DNA from: Planctomycetota bacterium
GTDB taxonomy: Bacteria; Planctomycetota; Planctomycetia; Pirellulales; Pirellulaceae
Reading direction: 5' to 3'
NCBI GenBank assembly: GCA_026692905.1
Contig: JAPLNL010000100.1
Coordinates: 1 to 52,657 of the forward strand
Length of the DNA: 52,657 nucleotides
Within the stretch, counting starts at the first letter, position 1. Each line of letters opens with the position of its first letter. Position numbers and translations under genes: made by a program. Of this stretch, positions 27,983 to 36,162 are shown piece by piece. The notes under the pieces are model-generated. The model made no database searches. It was given only the letters and a program-made list of their open reading frames with translations, and was not told where the DNA came from.

Positions 27983-29317
27983 CTACCGCGTAGGCTGATA
28001 GGCGCTCAAAAACTCGAATCGGTATTCGGCTTCGTCCTTAGGAAACAGTTCCGCGAATCTAGCCTTGTCAATCGCACCGTGCTGGAATCGTCTCTTCTCG
28101 AAGATAGGCATTTCGATGTTGCACACCGATTGAATACCGCGACGAATGACTTCCCCTTTCAGATCGTATAGTTTGCGATGATCCCAATCCGTCAATTCGA
28201 TAAACGGAATGGCTTCGGCCACTTCGATCACACGTGGCAGGGCAAAGGGGCTGAATCCGGAGAAACCAAAATGAGCTGCTGGAGCGCTGGTTCGGATGTG
28301 GCCACGGCTTTGGCCGCCGCTGTAGGTCAACGAATGCTTGATTGCATGCACGCCCCAACCTTCTTGGTACAGCATGAGGTTGTTGAGTACGCTTCGAATG
28401 GTCAGTTCCGGATTCTCTTCGATTGGGTAGTCCTTGAGGTTTTCGTCGCCACCGTCGCCGTCGGCGAGATGTTTCCACTCTGGATACCGATTTCGAATCT
28501 CGCGGCAAAGAGCCATCGCCATCGTCCCGCTTTGGACATCGAGGGGCTTGTAGTCTTCAAGTACATGAACTGTTTCTCGCCAGTTCAATGCTTCGCTTTT
28601 GCAGTCAACGATTTCAAGCAATTCTTCCATACGACATTTGCGAACAAACTCCAGCGCCTGAGCGGCATCACCTTCGGAGTGGTCGATTCGCAGCGTAAAT
28701 GCTTTGAGTCTGGCGGGCGACTCGCCACGTTTGAGTAGTCGGTCATAGATTGCGACCAGAACCGCACCTGAGTCGATGCCACCGGAGAACAGTACTCCAA
28801 TGGGTTCCATGGCGGGGATCGTATCGAGCCATCGATCGCACTCTTGCGAAAGTCTTGCAACATATTGCTCCCCGATCAAACTCAAGTCGGCTGGCAATGA
28901 GTTGCGTTGAGGTTCAAAGAATCGCACATATTTCGGGTTAGGGTCAGGGCATCCGAGCAGTTCGATTTGAACCACATGGTGGGCAGGGACCATTCGCGTG
29001 TAGGAAGGATGGAATTGATCTGAAATTCCCATTTCGGTTAGTCGAGCAACTATTTCATCCATGCGCTCGGCTACGATCAAACAAGGACCATCGACGAGTT
29101 TTGCCAAAAAATAGCGGAGAGGACGTCCGATGGACCGGGCCATACGAACCGTTTTCCCGCTGGCAACCATGATGGCAAATTGGCCGTCAATTTCGTCAAC
29201 TCGCTTGGCATCGCCCGAAAGGACTCGCTGTTCAGCCTCAGCATAGCTCATGTTCAAGAGAATGTTTCCAGCTGGGTCGAGCAGGTTTTCGATTCGGGAA
29301 AGGTACTGGTGCGTCAT
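27983..29317 (-). CDS. asparagine-synthetase-like enzyme lacking the glutaminase cysteine
   Basis: The ATP-pyrophosphatase PP-loop is SGGIDS (178-183, from the ATG at 29317). Further AsnB-like motifs follow: DGDGGDENL, YQEGWG-type helices and a C-terminal lyase-like region. The N-terminal ~130 residues resemble a degenerate class II glutamine amidotransferase (VDEIDGQFAIM and a SIGRPLRYFLA strand equivalent to RD.xGxRPLYY). However, the protein begins MTHQYL and has no Cys at position 2, so glutamine hydrolysis is unlikely. It probably adenylates a carboxylate and joins it to an amine or ammonia, as lasso-cyclase and beta-lactam-synthetase relatives do. It is the first gene of the operon with the radical SAM and halogenase-like genes (TAGTG overlap). 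A longer upstream frame lacks similarity and was rejected. Confidence 0.88.
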   Translation of the reverse strand: MTHQYLSRIENLLDPAGNILLNMSYAEAEQRVLSGDAKRVDEIDGQFAIMVASGKTVRMARSIGRPLRYFLAKLVDGPCLIVAERMDEIVARLTEMGISDQFHPSYTRMVPAHHVVQIELLGCPDPNPKYVRFFEPQRNSLPADLSLIGEQYVARLSQECDRWLDTIPAMEPIGVLFSGGIDSGAVLVAIYDRLLKRGESPARLKAFTLRIDHSEGDAAQALEFVRKCRMEELLEIVDCKSEALNWRETVHVLEDYKPLDVQSGTMAMALCREIRNRYPEWKHLADGDGGDENLKDYPIEENPELTIRSVLNNLMLYQEGWGVHAIKHSLTYSGGQSRGHIRTSAPAAHFGFSGFSPFALPRVIEVAEAIPFIELTDWDHRKLYDLKGEVIRRGIQSVCNIEMPIFEKRRFQHGAIDKARFAELFPKDEAEYRFEFLSAYQPTR

Positions 29318-29510
29318 GAGCGTAGCGGGTTCGAGTTTGATCAATTTGGTTTGGGGACAAGACTTAGCAGTGGAGTTCTCTTTAAGCCTAGAGTCGGTGT
29401 ACGTAATATTTGATATAGTCAGTATATCGTATTTTGGATTTGAGTTAACGGATCTAGCCCCTCTCTGTAAGTCCATTCGTAACAACGCGTCCCGAACGAG
29501 GAACCCCAAA
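29318..29510. promoter_or_regulatory. divergent promoter region with an inverted repeat
   Basis: This 193-base A+T-rich stretch separates the biosynthetic-like operon (minus) from the SIMPL operon (plus). At 29412-29428 there is a palindrome of arms gatata and tatatc with a five-base gtcag centre, a plausible operator or promoter element shared by both operons. No regulator gene adjoins it. Assignment is by position and symmetry only. Confidence 0.4.
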
Positions 29511-30518
29511 GTGACACGCTCCATTCTCAACTTTCATTTTCGTCTTTCTTGGTTGCTGATTATCGGCCTGCTTGCGACTCAAAACTCCAAAGCGCAGGAT
29601 GCATCTGCCAAGAGTTCTGGGATATCCGCCAAGAGTTCTGGGATAACCGTGACCGTTTCTCAGCCAGTGAAAATCACTGCAAGCAAGCTTCGCCTGTTGC
29701 TCCCAATTCGGGTCGAAACTCGCGATGGAGCGAGTGTCCTGAAAACGTTGAAGAACCACCAAGAAGCTGTAATAAAGGAGCTAAAGACGTTTGGAGTAGA
29801 CGATTCTTTCATCGATTTTTCCTCGCCGCTGGTGACTGCTGGAATTCCCGGTGTCGAAGATCCCGATGCTTCCAGAAAGGCAGCGCGAAATCAGGTAATT
29901 CAAATGCGAAATATGAATCCACAGTTGAAAGCCCAGTATCCGGTGCCGAGTTTGGAGGACGAAGACGACTCAGAACTGCCTGTTGTCTATGCTGCCGACG
30001 CAAACCTCGTTGTCGACTGGAAACTCGAAAAGCAATCGGATGAGGCAGCGATTCTTTTGCCGTCGAAGGTTAAGAGGTTTTACGAACAAAAAGATCTCAC
30101 GGGTAAAAAGCTACGAGTGGAATTGACGGACGTAGAGCAGAGTCTCGTCGAACCACTTTTAAGTAGCACAAATTACATTTCCTATCCCGTCCAGGCATCT
30201 GGAAACAACCGGCTCTACTATGTGGGGGAAATGTCGCCTGAACAGGAAAAGGCCGCTTATGCTGAAGCGGTAAAAAAGGCAAAAGGACAAGCGGAGTTGA
30301 TTGCCCTGTCCTCCGGGCTTCGACTTGGAAAAATTCGGTCTATTCAGACATCGACTGTTGGTGATTTCACTTCCCTGCAAGCGAACCTGTATATGGCGAT
30401 GCGATCAGATACCACGGACGGTAAGCTTAGGGAAAAGAATGATCGCGAAGTTTTGGGTACCGATCTGGACGGTTTGAAAACACAAATCCATTTGGTGGTG
30501 GTATTCGATTTTGAGTAA
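29511..30518 (+). CDS. secreted SIMPL (DUF541) domain protein
   Basis: A GTG start with GAGGAA about 10 bases upstream gives a signal peptide (FRLSWLLIIGLLATQNSKA, cleaved before QDAS). A duplicated AKSSGIS/AKSSGIT motif follows, then a SIMPL/DUF541-like fold. The alternating strands VTVSQPVKITASKLRLLLPI and LLLPSKV lead to the characteristic helix EQEKAAYAEAVKKAKGQAE..ALSSGLRLGKI. A C-terminal strand IHLVVVFDF closes the domain. SIMPL proteins are periplasmic or surface proteins of unclear role; a few are linked to oxidative stress. The frame's upstream extension overlaps the asparagine-synthetase-like gene on the other strand and lacks similarity, so it was discarded. Its stop overlaps the next gene's TTG start by 8 bases. 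Confidence 0.85.
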   Translation: MTRSILNFHFRLSWLLIIGLLATQNSKAQDASAKSSGISAKSSGITVTVSQPVKITASKLRLLLPIRVETRDGASVLKTLKNHQEAVIKELKTFGVDDSFIDFSSPLVTAGIPGVEDPDASRKAARNQVIQMRNMNPQLKAQYPVPSLEDEDDSELPVVYAADANLVVDWKLEKQSDEAAILLPSKVKRFYEQKDLTGKKLRVELTDVEQSLVEPLLSSTNYISYPVQASGNNRLYYVGEMSPEQEKAAYAEAVKKAKGQAELIALSSGLRLGKIRSIQTSTVGDFTSLQANLYMAMRSDTTDGKLREKNDREVLGTDLDGLKTQIHLVVVFDFE

Positions 30519-31575
30519 CGCAGGCAAAAAAAGAAAGTGGCTCCTAATCACGAGCGCTTTCCTCTTTGCCGCGATAGTGATTTTACTGCGCTTGCTCAGA
30601 CCATCGGGGATCGAGCCTCTGGAGGACTCGCAGGTTGAGCTCAAAAACACGATTGACGGTACAACTTACGTTTTGACATCTGACGGACGCTTGTTCCGAG
30701 TCGATGATCGCAATCGAAATTGGTATTACTTAGACAAAGTGTATTACCCAGTGGAAATGGCGAAAGCGTATCAACAGGATGGCGGCGTGACATATCGCAT
30801 CTCGGAAGAGACTGGGGAAAGGATCGCCATTCGACGAGAATTCAGCGAGTCGTTTGAAGGAATGAGTCTTGGAGTCGTTGGCCTACGGGAGTTGATTGGC
30901 GAGGCGCGAGGTTGGGGCGCGTTGACCTTGCAATCGCCGAGAGTTCGCGAAGTGGCTGATTACGTGAAATTGAGAAGCCGGATTTTGAAGGAAGGACAAG
31001 GGTTTTTGGATGCTTCGGTTGCTCCAGATGACCAGCATGTGCATTCAGGAGATCGGGCGTTGTTATGTGTAGCGCCGGCCAAGCCCAGTGGCATGGCGAC
31101 CTGCAAAGCTTCGATTTCCTCGCCGCTTGTTTACTTCGCCCACGGTGATGATTTCTGGTATCAAGCTTATTACTATGCGGAAGATTCGCTTCCGTTTACT
31201 TTGATGGATCTTGAATGCGAATGGATCAAGCAGCATGCAGGGATACGGCTTTGCATCACCGAGAGCGGTCATTTGGAGGCGGAGCTCAAGTCGCTAGACA
31301 AACCGAGGTTTCGGCAGTCTGCGGATGCAGCAGTTGTTTTTCCGATGCGACAATGGGTCAAAGTGCAAACACAAATCCATTTGTCTCATGACAACGAGGG
31401 GCACGTCAAAATTTGGCAAGACGACAAATTTATTGTTGATGCCAAAGGTGTAACTCTGCCTCTACGTTCTGCCATCTACAGTTCGCTTGAGATTGGAATT
31501 TCCGCTCACAGTTATGGGAGCAAACAGGCAAAACTATGGGTCGACGACATTCGGGTATCGGACAAACCGTTTTAG
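30511..31575 (+). CDS. membrane-anchored polysaccharide-lyase-like (heparin lyase fold) protein
   Basis: The TTG start (TTGAGTAA) overlaps the stop of the SIMPL gene. A single N-terminal helix (WLLITSAFLFAAIVILLRLL, residues ~10-29) anchors the protein. After a ~90-residue linker comes a jelly-roll domain resembling the heparin-lyase-I/alginate-lyase group (PF14099). Its visible pieces are a FEGMSLGVVGLRELIGEARG region, GDRALLCVAPAKP, the strand YQAYYYAEDSLPFTLMDLE, QWVKVQTQIHLS, GHVKIWQDDKFIVDAKG and a closing AKLWVDDIRVS strand. Catalysis is not established, since I cannot identify the catalytic Tyr/His with confidence, and a carbohydrate-binding role is possible. The 3' end abuts a 13-bp tandem repeat. 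Confidence 0.65.
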   Translation: MSNAGKKRKWLLITSAFLFAAIVILLRLLRPSGIEPLEDSQVELKNTIDGTTYVLTSDGRLFRVDDRNRNWYYLDKVYYPVEMAKAYQQDGGVTYRISEETGERIAIRREFSESFEGMSLGVVGLRELIGEARGWGALTLQSPRVREVADYVKLRSRILKEGQGFLDASVAPDDQHVHSGDRALLCVAPAKPSGMATCKASISSPLVYFAHGDDFWYQAYYYAEDSLPFTLMDLECEWIKQHAGIRLCITESGHLEAELKSLDKPRFRQSADAAVVFPMRQWVKVQTQIHLSHDNEGHVKIWQDDKFIVDAKGVTLPLRSAIYSSLEIGISAHSYGSKQAKLWVDDIRVSDKPF

Positions 31576-31576
31576 C

Positions 31577-31628
31577 GCGGAATGGTGATGCGGAATGGTG
31601 ATGCGGAATGGTGATGCGGAATGGTGAT
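31577..31628. repeat. four perfect 13-bp tandem repeats
   Basis: The unit gcggaatggtgat occurs four times without a mismatch, starting 2 bases after the stop codon of the polysaccharide-lyase-like gene. Such perfect copies point to recent slippage; copy number may vary between strains. Confidence 0.9.
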
Positions 31629-31820
31629 GGAGTGCGGTCAATTCTAGGTAGGCCCACCACTCGAAACATCTTCGCAATGCAAAGCAGTAGTAGACACCGT
31701 CGCCAGACGGTGGGGCCAATAACTTTCCTCTGGTTGCTAAATCCCTTACACAAAATTTGGGGGGAGCGAGGCTCCTGCCGAGCGGTCTACGCCAAGGTCT
31801 GCATGTGTTAGCAGTAGTTT

Positions 31821-31865
31821 GGGATCATTGTCCCGAACTAGTTGAATGGACGGGACAATGGTCCC
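31821..31865. repeat. 15-bp-arm inverted repeat (gggac/gtccc type)
   Basis: Arms gggatcattgtcccg (31821-31835) and cgggacaatggtccc (31851-31865) pair at 14 of 15 positions. Each arm is itself near-palindromic. It is one module of the repeat mosaic. Confidence 0.7.
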
Positions 31866-31937
31866 ATCCTACATTGGCAGGAGCCTCTCCCCACCGCTAT
31901 AAACATCTTTGCAAAGTCAATTCCATTGAAAACCTTA

Positions 31938-31998
31938 GGGAGGGCGCGGCTCCTGCCGAGCCAAAGGTGCAAAGGTTCGGCAGGAGCCTCACCCTCCC
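31938..31998. repeat. 25-bp-arm inverted repeat
   Basis: Left arm 31938-31962 (gggagggcgcggctcctgcc..) and right arm 31974-31998 pair at about 22 of 25 positions across an 11-base spacer. Related half-copies flank the hairpin at 31821-31865. Confidence 0.75.
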
Positions 31999-32255
31999 GA
32001 GCAATGAATGACTTAGGTAAACTCGTTGGAAACATGTTTACAGCGGTGGCCTCAACCTCCCTAGTAACGAATTCGTTGGGCAAACTTGCGAGAACCTTGT
32101 TTCCAGCAGTGGGGTAGAACAACCTCCCGCCCGAAAATGCCAACTATGGACGACTTTTTTTGCTCTAAGAACGATCAGAGGTTTGCAGCGAACAGGTAGA
32201 TGATCATAATTGCCAAAACGCCCAACCCCACCTTTTTCACTTGGAGTCCTGCCCC

Positions 32256-32990
32256 ATGCGTTGGTTTTCCTCTCTGGTTGTGATCGCGATTTCGACATGT
32301 GCATTTGCCGCCGACGGCCCTGTCAATGCAACTGCAGAATCGGGTATGCAATCGATTTTTAATGGCAAGGACTTGGACGGCTGGGACGGTGATCCCAAGC
32401 TTTGGAGTGTTCGAGATGGAGTGATTCATGGCGAAACGACTTCGGAAAATGTTGCCAATGGAAATACTTTTTTGATCTGGAAGAAGGGGACCACAAAGGA
32501 CTTTGAGTTGCGTTTGTCCTTTCGTTGTAACGCGACGAACAATTCCGGAATTCAATATCGATCCAAACACATCACCGACGGCTCAGTAAAAAACGCGTGG
32601 GTCGTTCGAGGGTACCAGCACGAACTGCGCAATGAAGTCACTTTTCCGAATGTGTCTAGTTTTATCTACGACGAAGGAGGCAAACGCAATCGTCTGTGCC
32701 TCGTGGGGGAGAAAGCCTCTTGGTCCGCTGATGGTAAAAAGGTAGAATCAAGCACGCTCATCGATCAAGATGCCTTTTCGAAATTGATGAGGCTAGATGA
32801 CTGGAACGACGTCGTGATTATTGGCAAAGGAGCCAACATCCAGCACTATTTGAACAATCGATTGGTGCTCGATTTCACCGACAACGAACCGAGCCTTGCC
32901 TTAACCGACGGCGTAATGGCTTTGCAACTTCACGCAGGTAAGCCCATGTGGGCTGAGTTTAAGAATATTCGGATCAAGTCGATCAAGTAG
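32256..32990 (+). CDS. DUF1080 (3-keto-disaccharide hydrolase fold) secreted protein
   Basis: A signal peptide (MRWFSSLVVIAISTCAFAA) is followed by a DUF1080 (PF06439) jelly-roll covering nearly the whole 244 residues. Visible pieces are SIFNGKDLDGWDGDPKLWSV at the start, GNTFLIWKK, DFELRLSFRC, NSGIQYRS, a MRLDDWNDVVIIGKG strand, HYLNNRLVLDFTDN and the closing GVMALQLHAGKPMWAEFKNI. Characterised DUF1080 members are 3-keto-disaccharide hydrolases; others probably bind or cleave related glycans. The ATG was chosen over an in-frame TTG at 32241 because it starts directly at the signal peptide and has GGAG about 11 bases upstream. It leads a co-directional run of PVC-type dehydrogenase-like and LarB genes. 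Confidence 0.92.
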   Translation: MRWFSSLVVIAISTCAFAADGPVNATAESGMQSIFNGKDLDGWDGDPKLWSVRDGVIHGETTSENVANGNTFLIWKKGTTKDFELRLSFRCNATNNSGIQYRSKHITDGSVKNAWVVRGYQHELRNEVTFPNVSSFIYDEGGKRNRLCLVGEKASWSADGKKVESSTLIDQDAFSKLMRLDDWNDVVIIGKGANIQHYLNNRLVLDFTDNEPSLALTDGVMALQLHAGKPMWAEFKNIRIKSIK

Positions 32991-33080
32991 TTGCCTTGTT
33001 TTCTCGCCCTAGCAACCATTGATCTCGTAAACCCGCCTCACAACCCATCCCTCCTCGAACCAACCTCAAAGGAATCTTTC

Positions 33081-36000
33081 GTGCTTACATTTCGCACAGT
33101 TCGCTTCATTGGTGTTCTTTTTCTCGCTGTCCTGATTGGCAGCTCTGCAAGTGCACAACAACCAGCAAAACGGCAGATCGATTTTCAGTCCAAGCCGGTA
33201 TGGGTTTGGGTTGGCAACTCGAGCGACGAGGCAAAAATCGTATTGCGCAAAACGTTTACTTTGGAGGGAAAAATCGACAAGGCGATGGTTGCAGCAACTG
33301 CCGATAATCATTGCGAAGTCTTTATCAATGAAAAGAAAGCGTCGAGTTCGGATGAGTGGTCGCAACTCGAAGGTACCGACGTTACTTCGCTGCTCGTTTC
33401 GGGCAAGAATGTAATCAGTATTAAAGCGAAGAACGATGGCGGACCGGCGGGAGTTTTGGCCGCCTTGTACGTGCAGGTGGGAAATAAGTCGATGGAGATT
33501 GTGTCCAACACGTCCTGGAAAGGGAGCAAAGATACGGGCGGAGACGCTTGGCAAAAGGCGTCATTCGACGATTCGGCCTGGACCGCGGTGACGGCGATTG
33601 GAGAGATTGGTGACAGTAAGCTACCGTGGACGACCAGTATTTCCAAAGACTCGGTCACGACTGCTTTCGGCTCCAACTCGGGCGGGGAATTTTATCCTGT
33701 GGTAGCCAAGGATGCGACCGTTCCTGCCGGATTCAAAATCGAAAAAGTCTATCAAGTTCCTCGTTCCCAAGGGTCTTGGGTATCGTTGACCACAGGTCCT
33801 AATGGCTGTCTTTTCGCGAGCGATCAAGATGGTTCAGGCATTTTCAAAATCACTCCAGGTGACTCTGCGAGCCCAACTAAAATTGAAAAGCTTCCTGTGG
33901 CAATTAGTGGAGCGCAGGGACTTTTATGGGCATTTGATTCGTTGTACGCCGTGGTCAATGGACCCGGTTCTGGTTTGCATCGATTGCGAGATACCAACGG
34001 CGATGGGCTTGTCGATAGCGATGAGTTTTGCATGCCTCTGCCAGGCGGTGGTGAGCATGGACCACACGCTGTTGTCTTGAGTCCAGATAAAAAGTCGTTG
34101 TTTGTCATTGCGGGCAATCACACGAAGCTGCCAAGCAAAGTTGCTGGGAGTCGCATCCCGCAAAATTGGAACGAAGATCATTTGTTACCTCGTCGGTGGG
34201 ACGCCAACGGCCACGCAGCGGGCATTCTTGCGCCTGGCGGTTGGATTTGCAATGTCGACCCCTCGGGTAAGGAGTGGAATGTTTATAGCATGGGCTATCG
34301 CAATCAATATGACATTGCGTTCAACCCGGACGGAGACCTTTTTACCTATGACGCGGATATGGAATGGGATTTTGGTTCCCCATGGTATCGACCTACACGT
34401 GTTTGCCATGCGACCAGCGGTAGCGAATTTGGATGGCGGAGCGGCACTGGCAAGTGGCCGGCATATTACGAAGATTCCCTACCTGCCGCGGTAGATATTG
34501 GCCCCGGTTCACCCACCGGCATTGTCTTTGGGACAGGCGCAAAGTTCCCAGCAAACTACCAACGAGCGCTATTCATTCTCGATTGGACTTACAGCACAAT
34601 TTATTCGATCGATTTGACCCCAGAGGGCTCTAGCTACACCGGCAAGAAGTCGGATTTCGTTACTGGCTCACCACTGCCGGTTACCGATGCAGTCGTTGGG
34701 CAAGATGGTTCTCTTTACTTTACAGCAGGCGGTCGTGGTACTCAGTCCGCTCTCTACCGTGTCAGCTACGAAGGCAAAGAGTCGACAGCGCCGGTTACAG
34801 GTGTGGATACCAAGGGGGCCGAGGCCCGGGCCTTGCGTCGTAAGCTCGAATCTTTCCATGGAAAGACCGATGGCGATTTGAACCTGATCTTAGCAAACCT
34901 GGGGCACGAAGATCGATTCATTCGTTACGCAGCACGTGTCGCACTTGAAAGCCAACCCTTCGCCTCATGGCGAGACATGGCGTTTGCGACGAAAGGTAAC
35001 AAAGCTGTCCTCAACGCCATGATGGCCGTCGCTCATCAGGGGTCTGCAAAGGATATCGGACCTCTCATCGAGAAGTTAGCGACGCTCAATCGAGATGGTT
35101 TTGACGAAGTGGAAAAACTGTTTGGACTTCGCACGTTGCAAATCGCGTTTGCTCGTCATGGTGAGCCGTCCGAAGAATGGCGTGAAAAGTTAGTCAAGGA
35201 ATTGGATTCAGCCTATCCAAGCAAATCGTATCCAATGAATGCGGAGCTCGTGCAATTGCTTGTTTATTTGCGATCACCTAGTGTCGTAGCAAAGACGCTT
35301 GCGTTGATGGACAATCTAGGACCAGAACCGATTCCGGATTGGGGATATTTGGTAACTCGAAACGCAGGTTACGGCGGCACCGTGGGAAGCATGTTGGCGA
35401 ACATGCCGCCATCGCGCGCAATCCACTTCGCCTTTATGTTGCGAAACGTCAAGTCGGGATGGACGGTCCCCCAACGCGAAAAGTATTTGCAATTCTTTAT
35501 AGATGCTGCGAAAAAGCCAGGCGGGAATAGCTATGCAAAATTCTTGATGCAGTTCAGAGAAGACTCACTAGCAAGTTGCACGCCAGCCGAACTGATTGTG
35601 CTAGAGCCACTCGCTGGAGTATCGCTCATTGCAGCTCCGATCAAGTCGACGCCGCCTGTTGGGCCGGGCCGCAAATGGACAACTGCTGAAGCGTTAACGG
35701 CACTGGGAGACGGAGCGAAGCGAAACTTCGAATCAGGCAAAAATCTCTTTAACGCGACATCATGCTCCAAGTGCCATCGGCTTGGCGGAGAAGGCGGCGG
35801 GATTGGCCCTGATTTGTCGACGGCTGGCAAGAAGTTCTCTGCAGAGGACATGCTCAATGCGATTGTCGAGCCAAGCAAAGTTATTTCGGACCAATATGGC
35901 TCGCAGCAATTGCTGACTAGCGAAGGCAAGGTGCTGGTCGGACGTGCGGTTGAGATTGGTGACGAATATTACGTTTACACGATCAATGCCGATGCTAAAC

Positions 36001-36155
36001 CGATCGTGGTCAAGAAGTCAGACGTGGAGAGCATTGTGTCGTCCAAAACCTCACAAATGCCGGAAGGCCTCATCGATGGACTCAGCCCAGCCGAACTAAG
36101 GGACCTCATGGCCTACTTGATGGCAGCTGGTGATAAGAAGGGATTTAAAGAATAA
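33081..36155 (+). CDS. PVC-type heme-binding CxxCH dehydrogenase-like protein
   Basis: The GTG start (AAAGGA 8 bases upstream) gives a signal peptide (FIGVLFLAVLIGSSASA), then a galactose-binding-like jelly roll (~35-190, VWVWVGNSSDEAKIVLRKTF..). Next comes a PQQ-sugar-dehydrogenase-type six-bladed propeller (~215-590, with RDTNGDGLVDSDEF, GEHGPHAVVLSPD and AGGRGTQSALYRV). An alpha-helical HEAT-like region follows (~620-860). The C-terminal cytochrome c domain has C895-SK-C898-H899 and a DQYGSQQLLTSEGKVLVG segment. This is the TIGR02603/Piru_Ver_Nterm architecture unique to Planctomycetes and Verrucomicrobia. Such proteins are thought to oxidise sugars or related substrates in the periplasm and pass electrons to the heme. 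The substrate is unknown. Confidence 0.92.
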   Translation: MLTFRTVRFIGVLFLAVLIGSSASAQQPAKRQIDFQSKPVWVWVGNSSDEAKIVLRKTFTLEGKIDKAMVAATADNHCEVFINEKKASSSDEWSQLEGTDVTSLLVSGKNVISIKAKNDGGPAGVLAALYVQVGNKSMEIVSNTSWKGSKDTGGDAWQKASFDDSAWTAVTAIGEIGDSKLPWTTSISKDSVTTAFGSNSGGEFYPVVAKDATVPAGFKIEKVYQVPRSQGSWVSLTTGPNGCLFASDQDGSGIFKITPGDSASPTKIEKLPVAISGAQGLLWAFDSLYAVVNGPGSGLHRLRDTNGDGLVDSDEFCMPLPGGGEHGPHAVVLSPDKKSLFVIAGNHTKLPSKVAGSRIPQNWNEDHLLPRRWDANGHAAGILAPGGWICNVDPSGKEWNVYSMGYRNQYDIAFNPDGDLFTYDADMEWDFGSPWYRPTRVCHATSGSEFGWRSGTGKWPAYYEDSLPAAVDIGPGSPTGIVFGTGAKFPANYQRALFILDWTYSTIYSIDLTPEGSSYTGKKSDFVTGSPLPVTDAVVGQDGSLYFTAGGRGTQSALYRVSYEGKESTAPVTGVDTKGAEARALRRKLESFHGKTDGDLNLILANLGHEDRFIRYAARVALESQPFASWRDMAFATKGNKAVLNAMMAVAHQGSAKDIGPLIEKLATLNRDGFDEVEKLFGLRTLQIAFARHGEPSEEWREKLVKELDSAYPSKSYPMNAELVQLLVYLRSPSVVAKTLALMDNLGPEPIPDWGYLVTRNAGYGGTVGSMLANMPPSRAIHFAFMLRNVKSGWTVPQREKYLQFFIDAAKKPGGNSYAKFLMQFREDSLASCTPAELIVLEPLAGVSLIAAPIKSTPPVGPGRKWTTAEALTALGDGAKRNFESGKNLFNATSCSKCHRLGGEGGGIGPDLSTAGKKFSAEDMLNAIVEPSKVISDQYGSQQLLTSEGKVLVGRAVEIGDEYYVYTINADAKPIVVKKSDVESIVSSKTSQMPEGLIDGLSPAELRDLMAYLMAAGDKKGFKE

Positions 36156-36162
36156 TTCACCG

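Larger units (their letters stand above)
31629..32255. repeat. repeat mosaic in the 680-base gap before the DUF1080 gene
   Basis: No gene is supported here. The gap is built from palindromic modules: caccgtc/gacggtg at 31695-31712, a 15-bp-arm hairpin at 31821-31865, a 25-bp-arm hairpin at 31938-31998, and the 'aggctcctgccgagc' module seen near 31768, inverted near 31880 and again within 31938-31998. Variants of aacatcttygcaa also recur (31666, 31900). The last ~100 bases presumably hold the promoter of the DUF1080 gene. Confidence 0.8.

Noticed and set aside
29318-29530. 71-residue N-terminal extension of the asparagine-synthetase-like protein
   Set aside because: It covers the divergent promoter region, has no similarity to AsnB and would overlap the SIMPL start; the ATG at 29317 fits the family.
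31430-32570. several 60-130-codon frames in and around the repeat gap
   Set aside because: They run through tandem and inverted repeats and have repetitive peptides; no credible gene.
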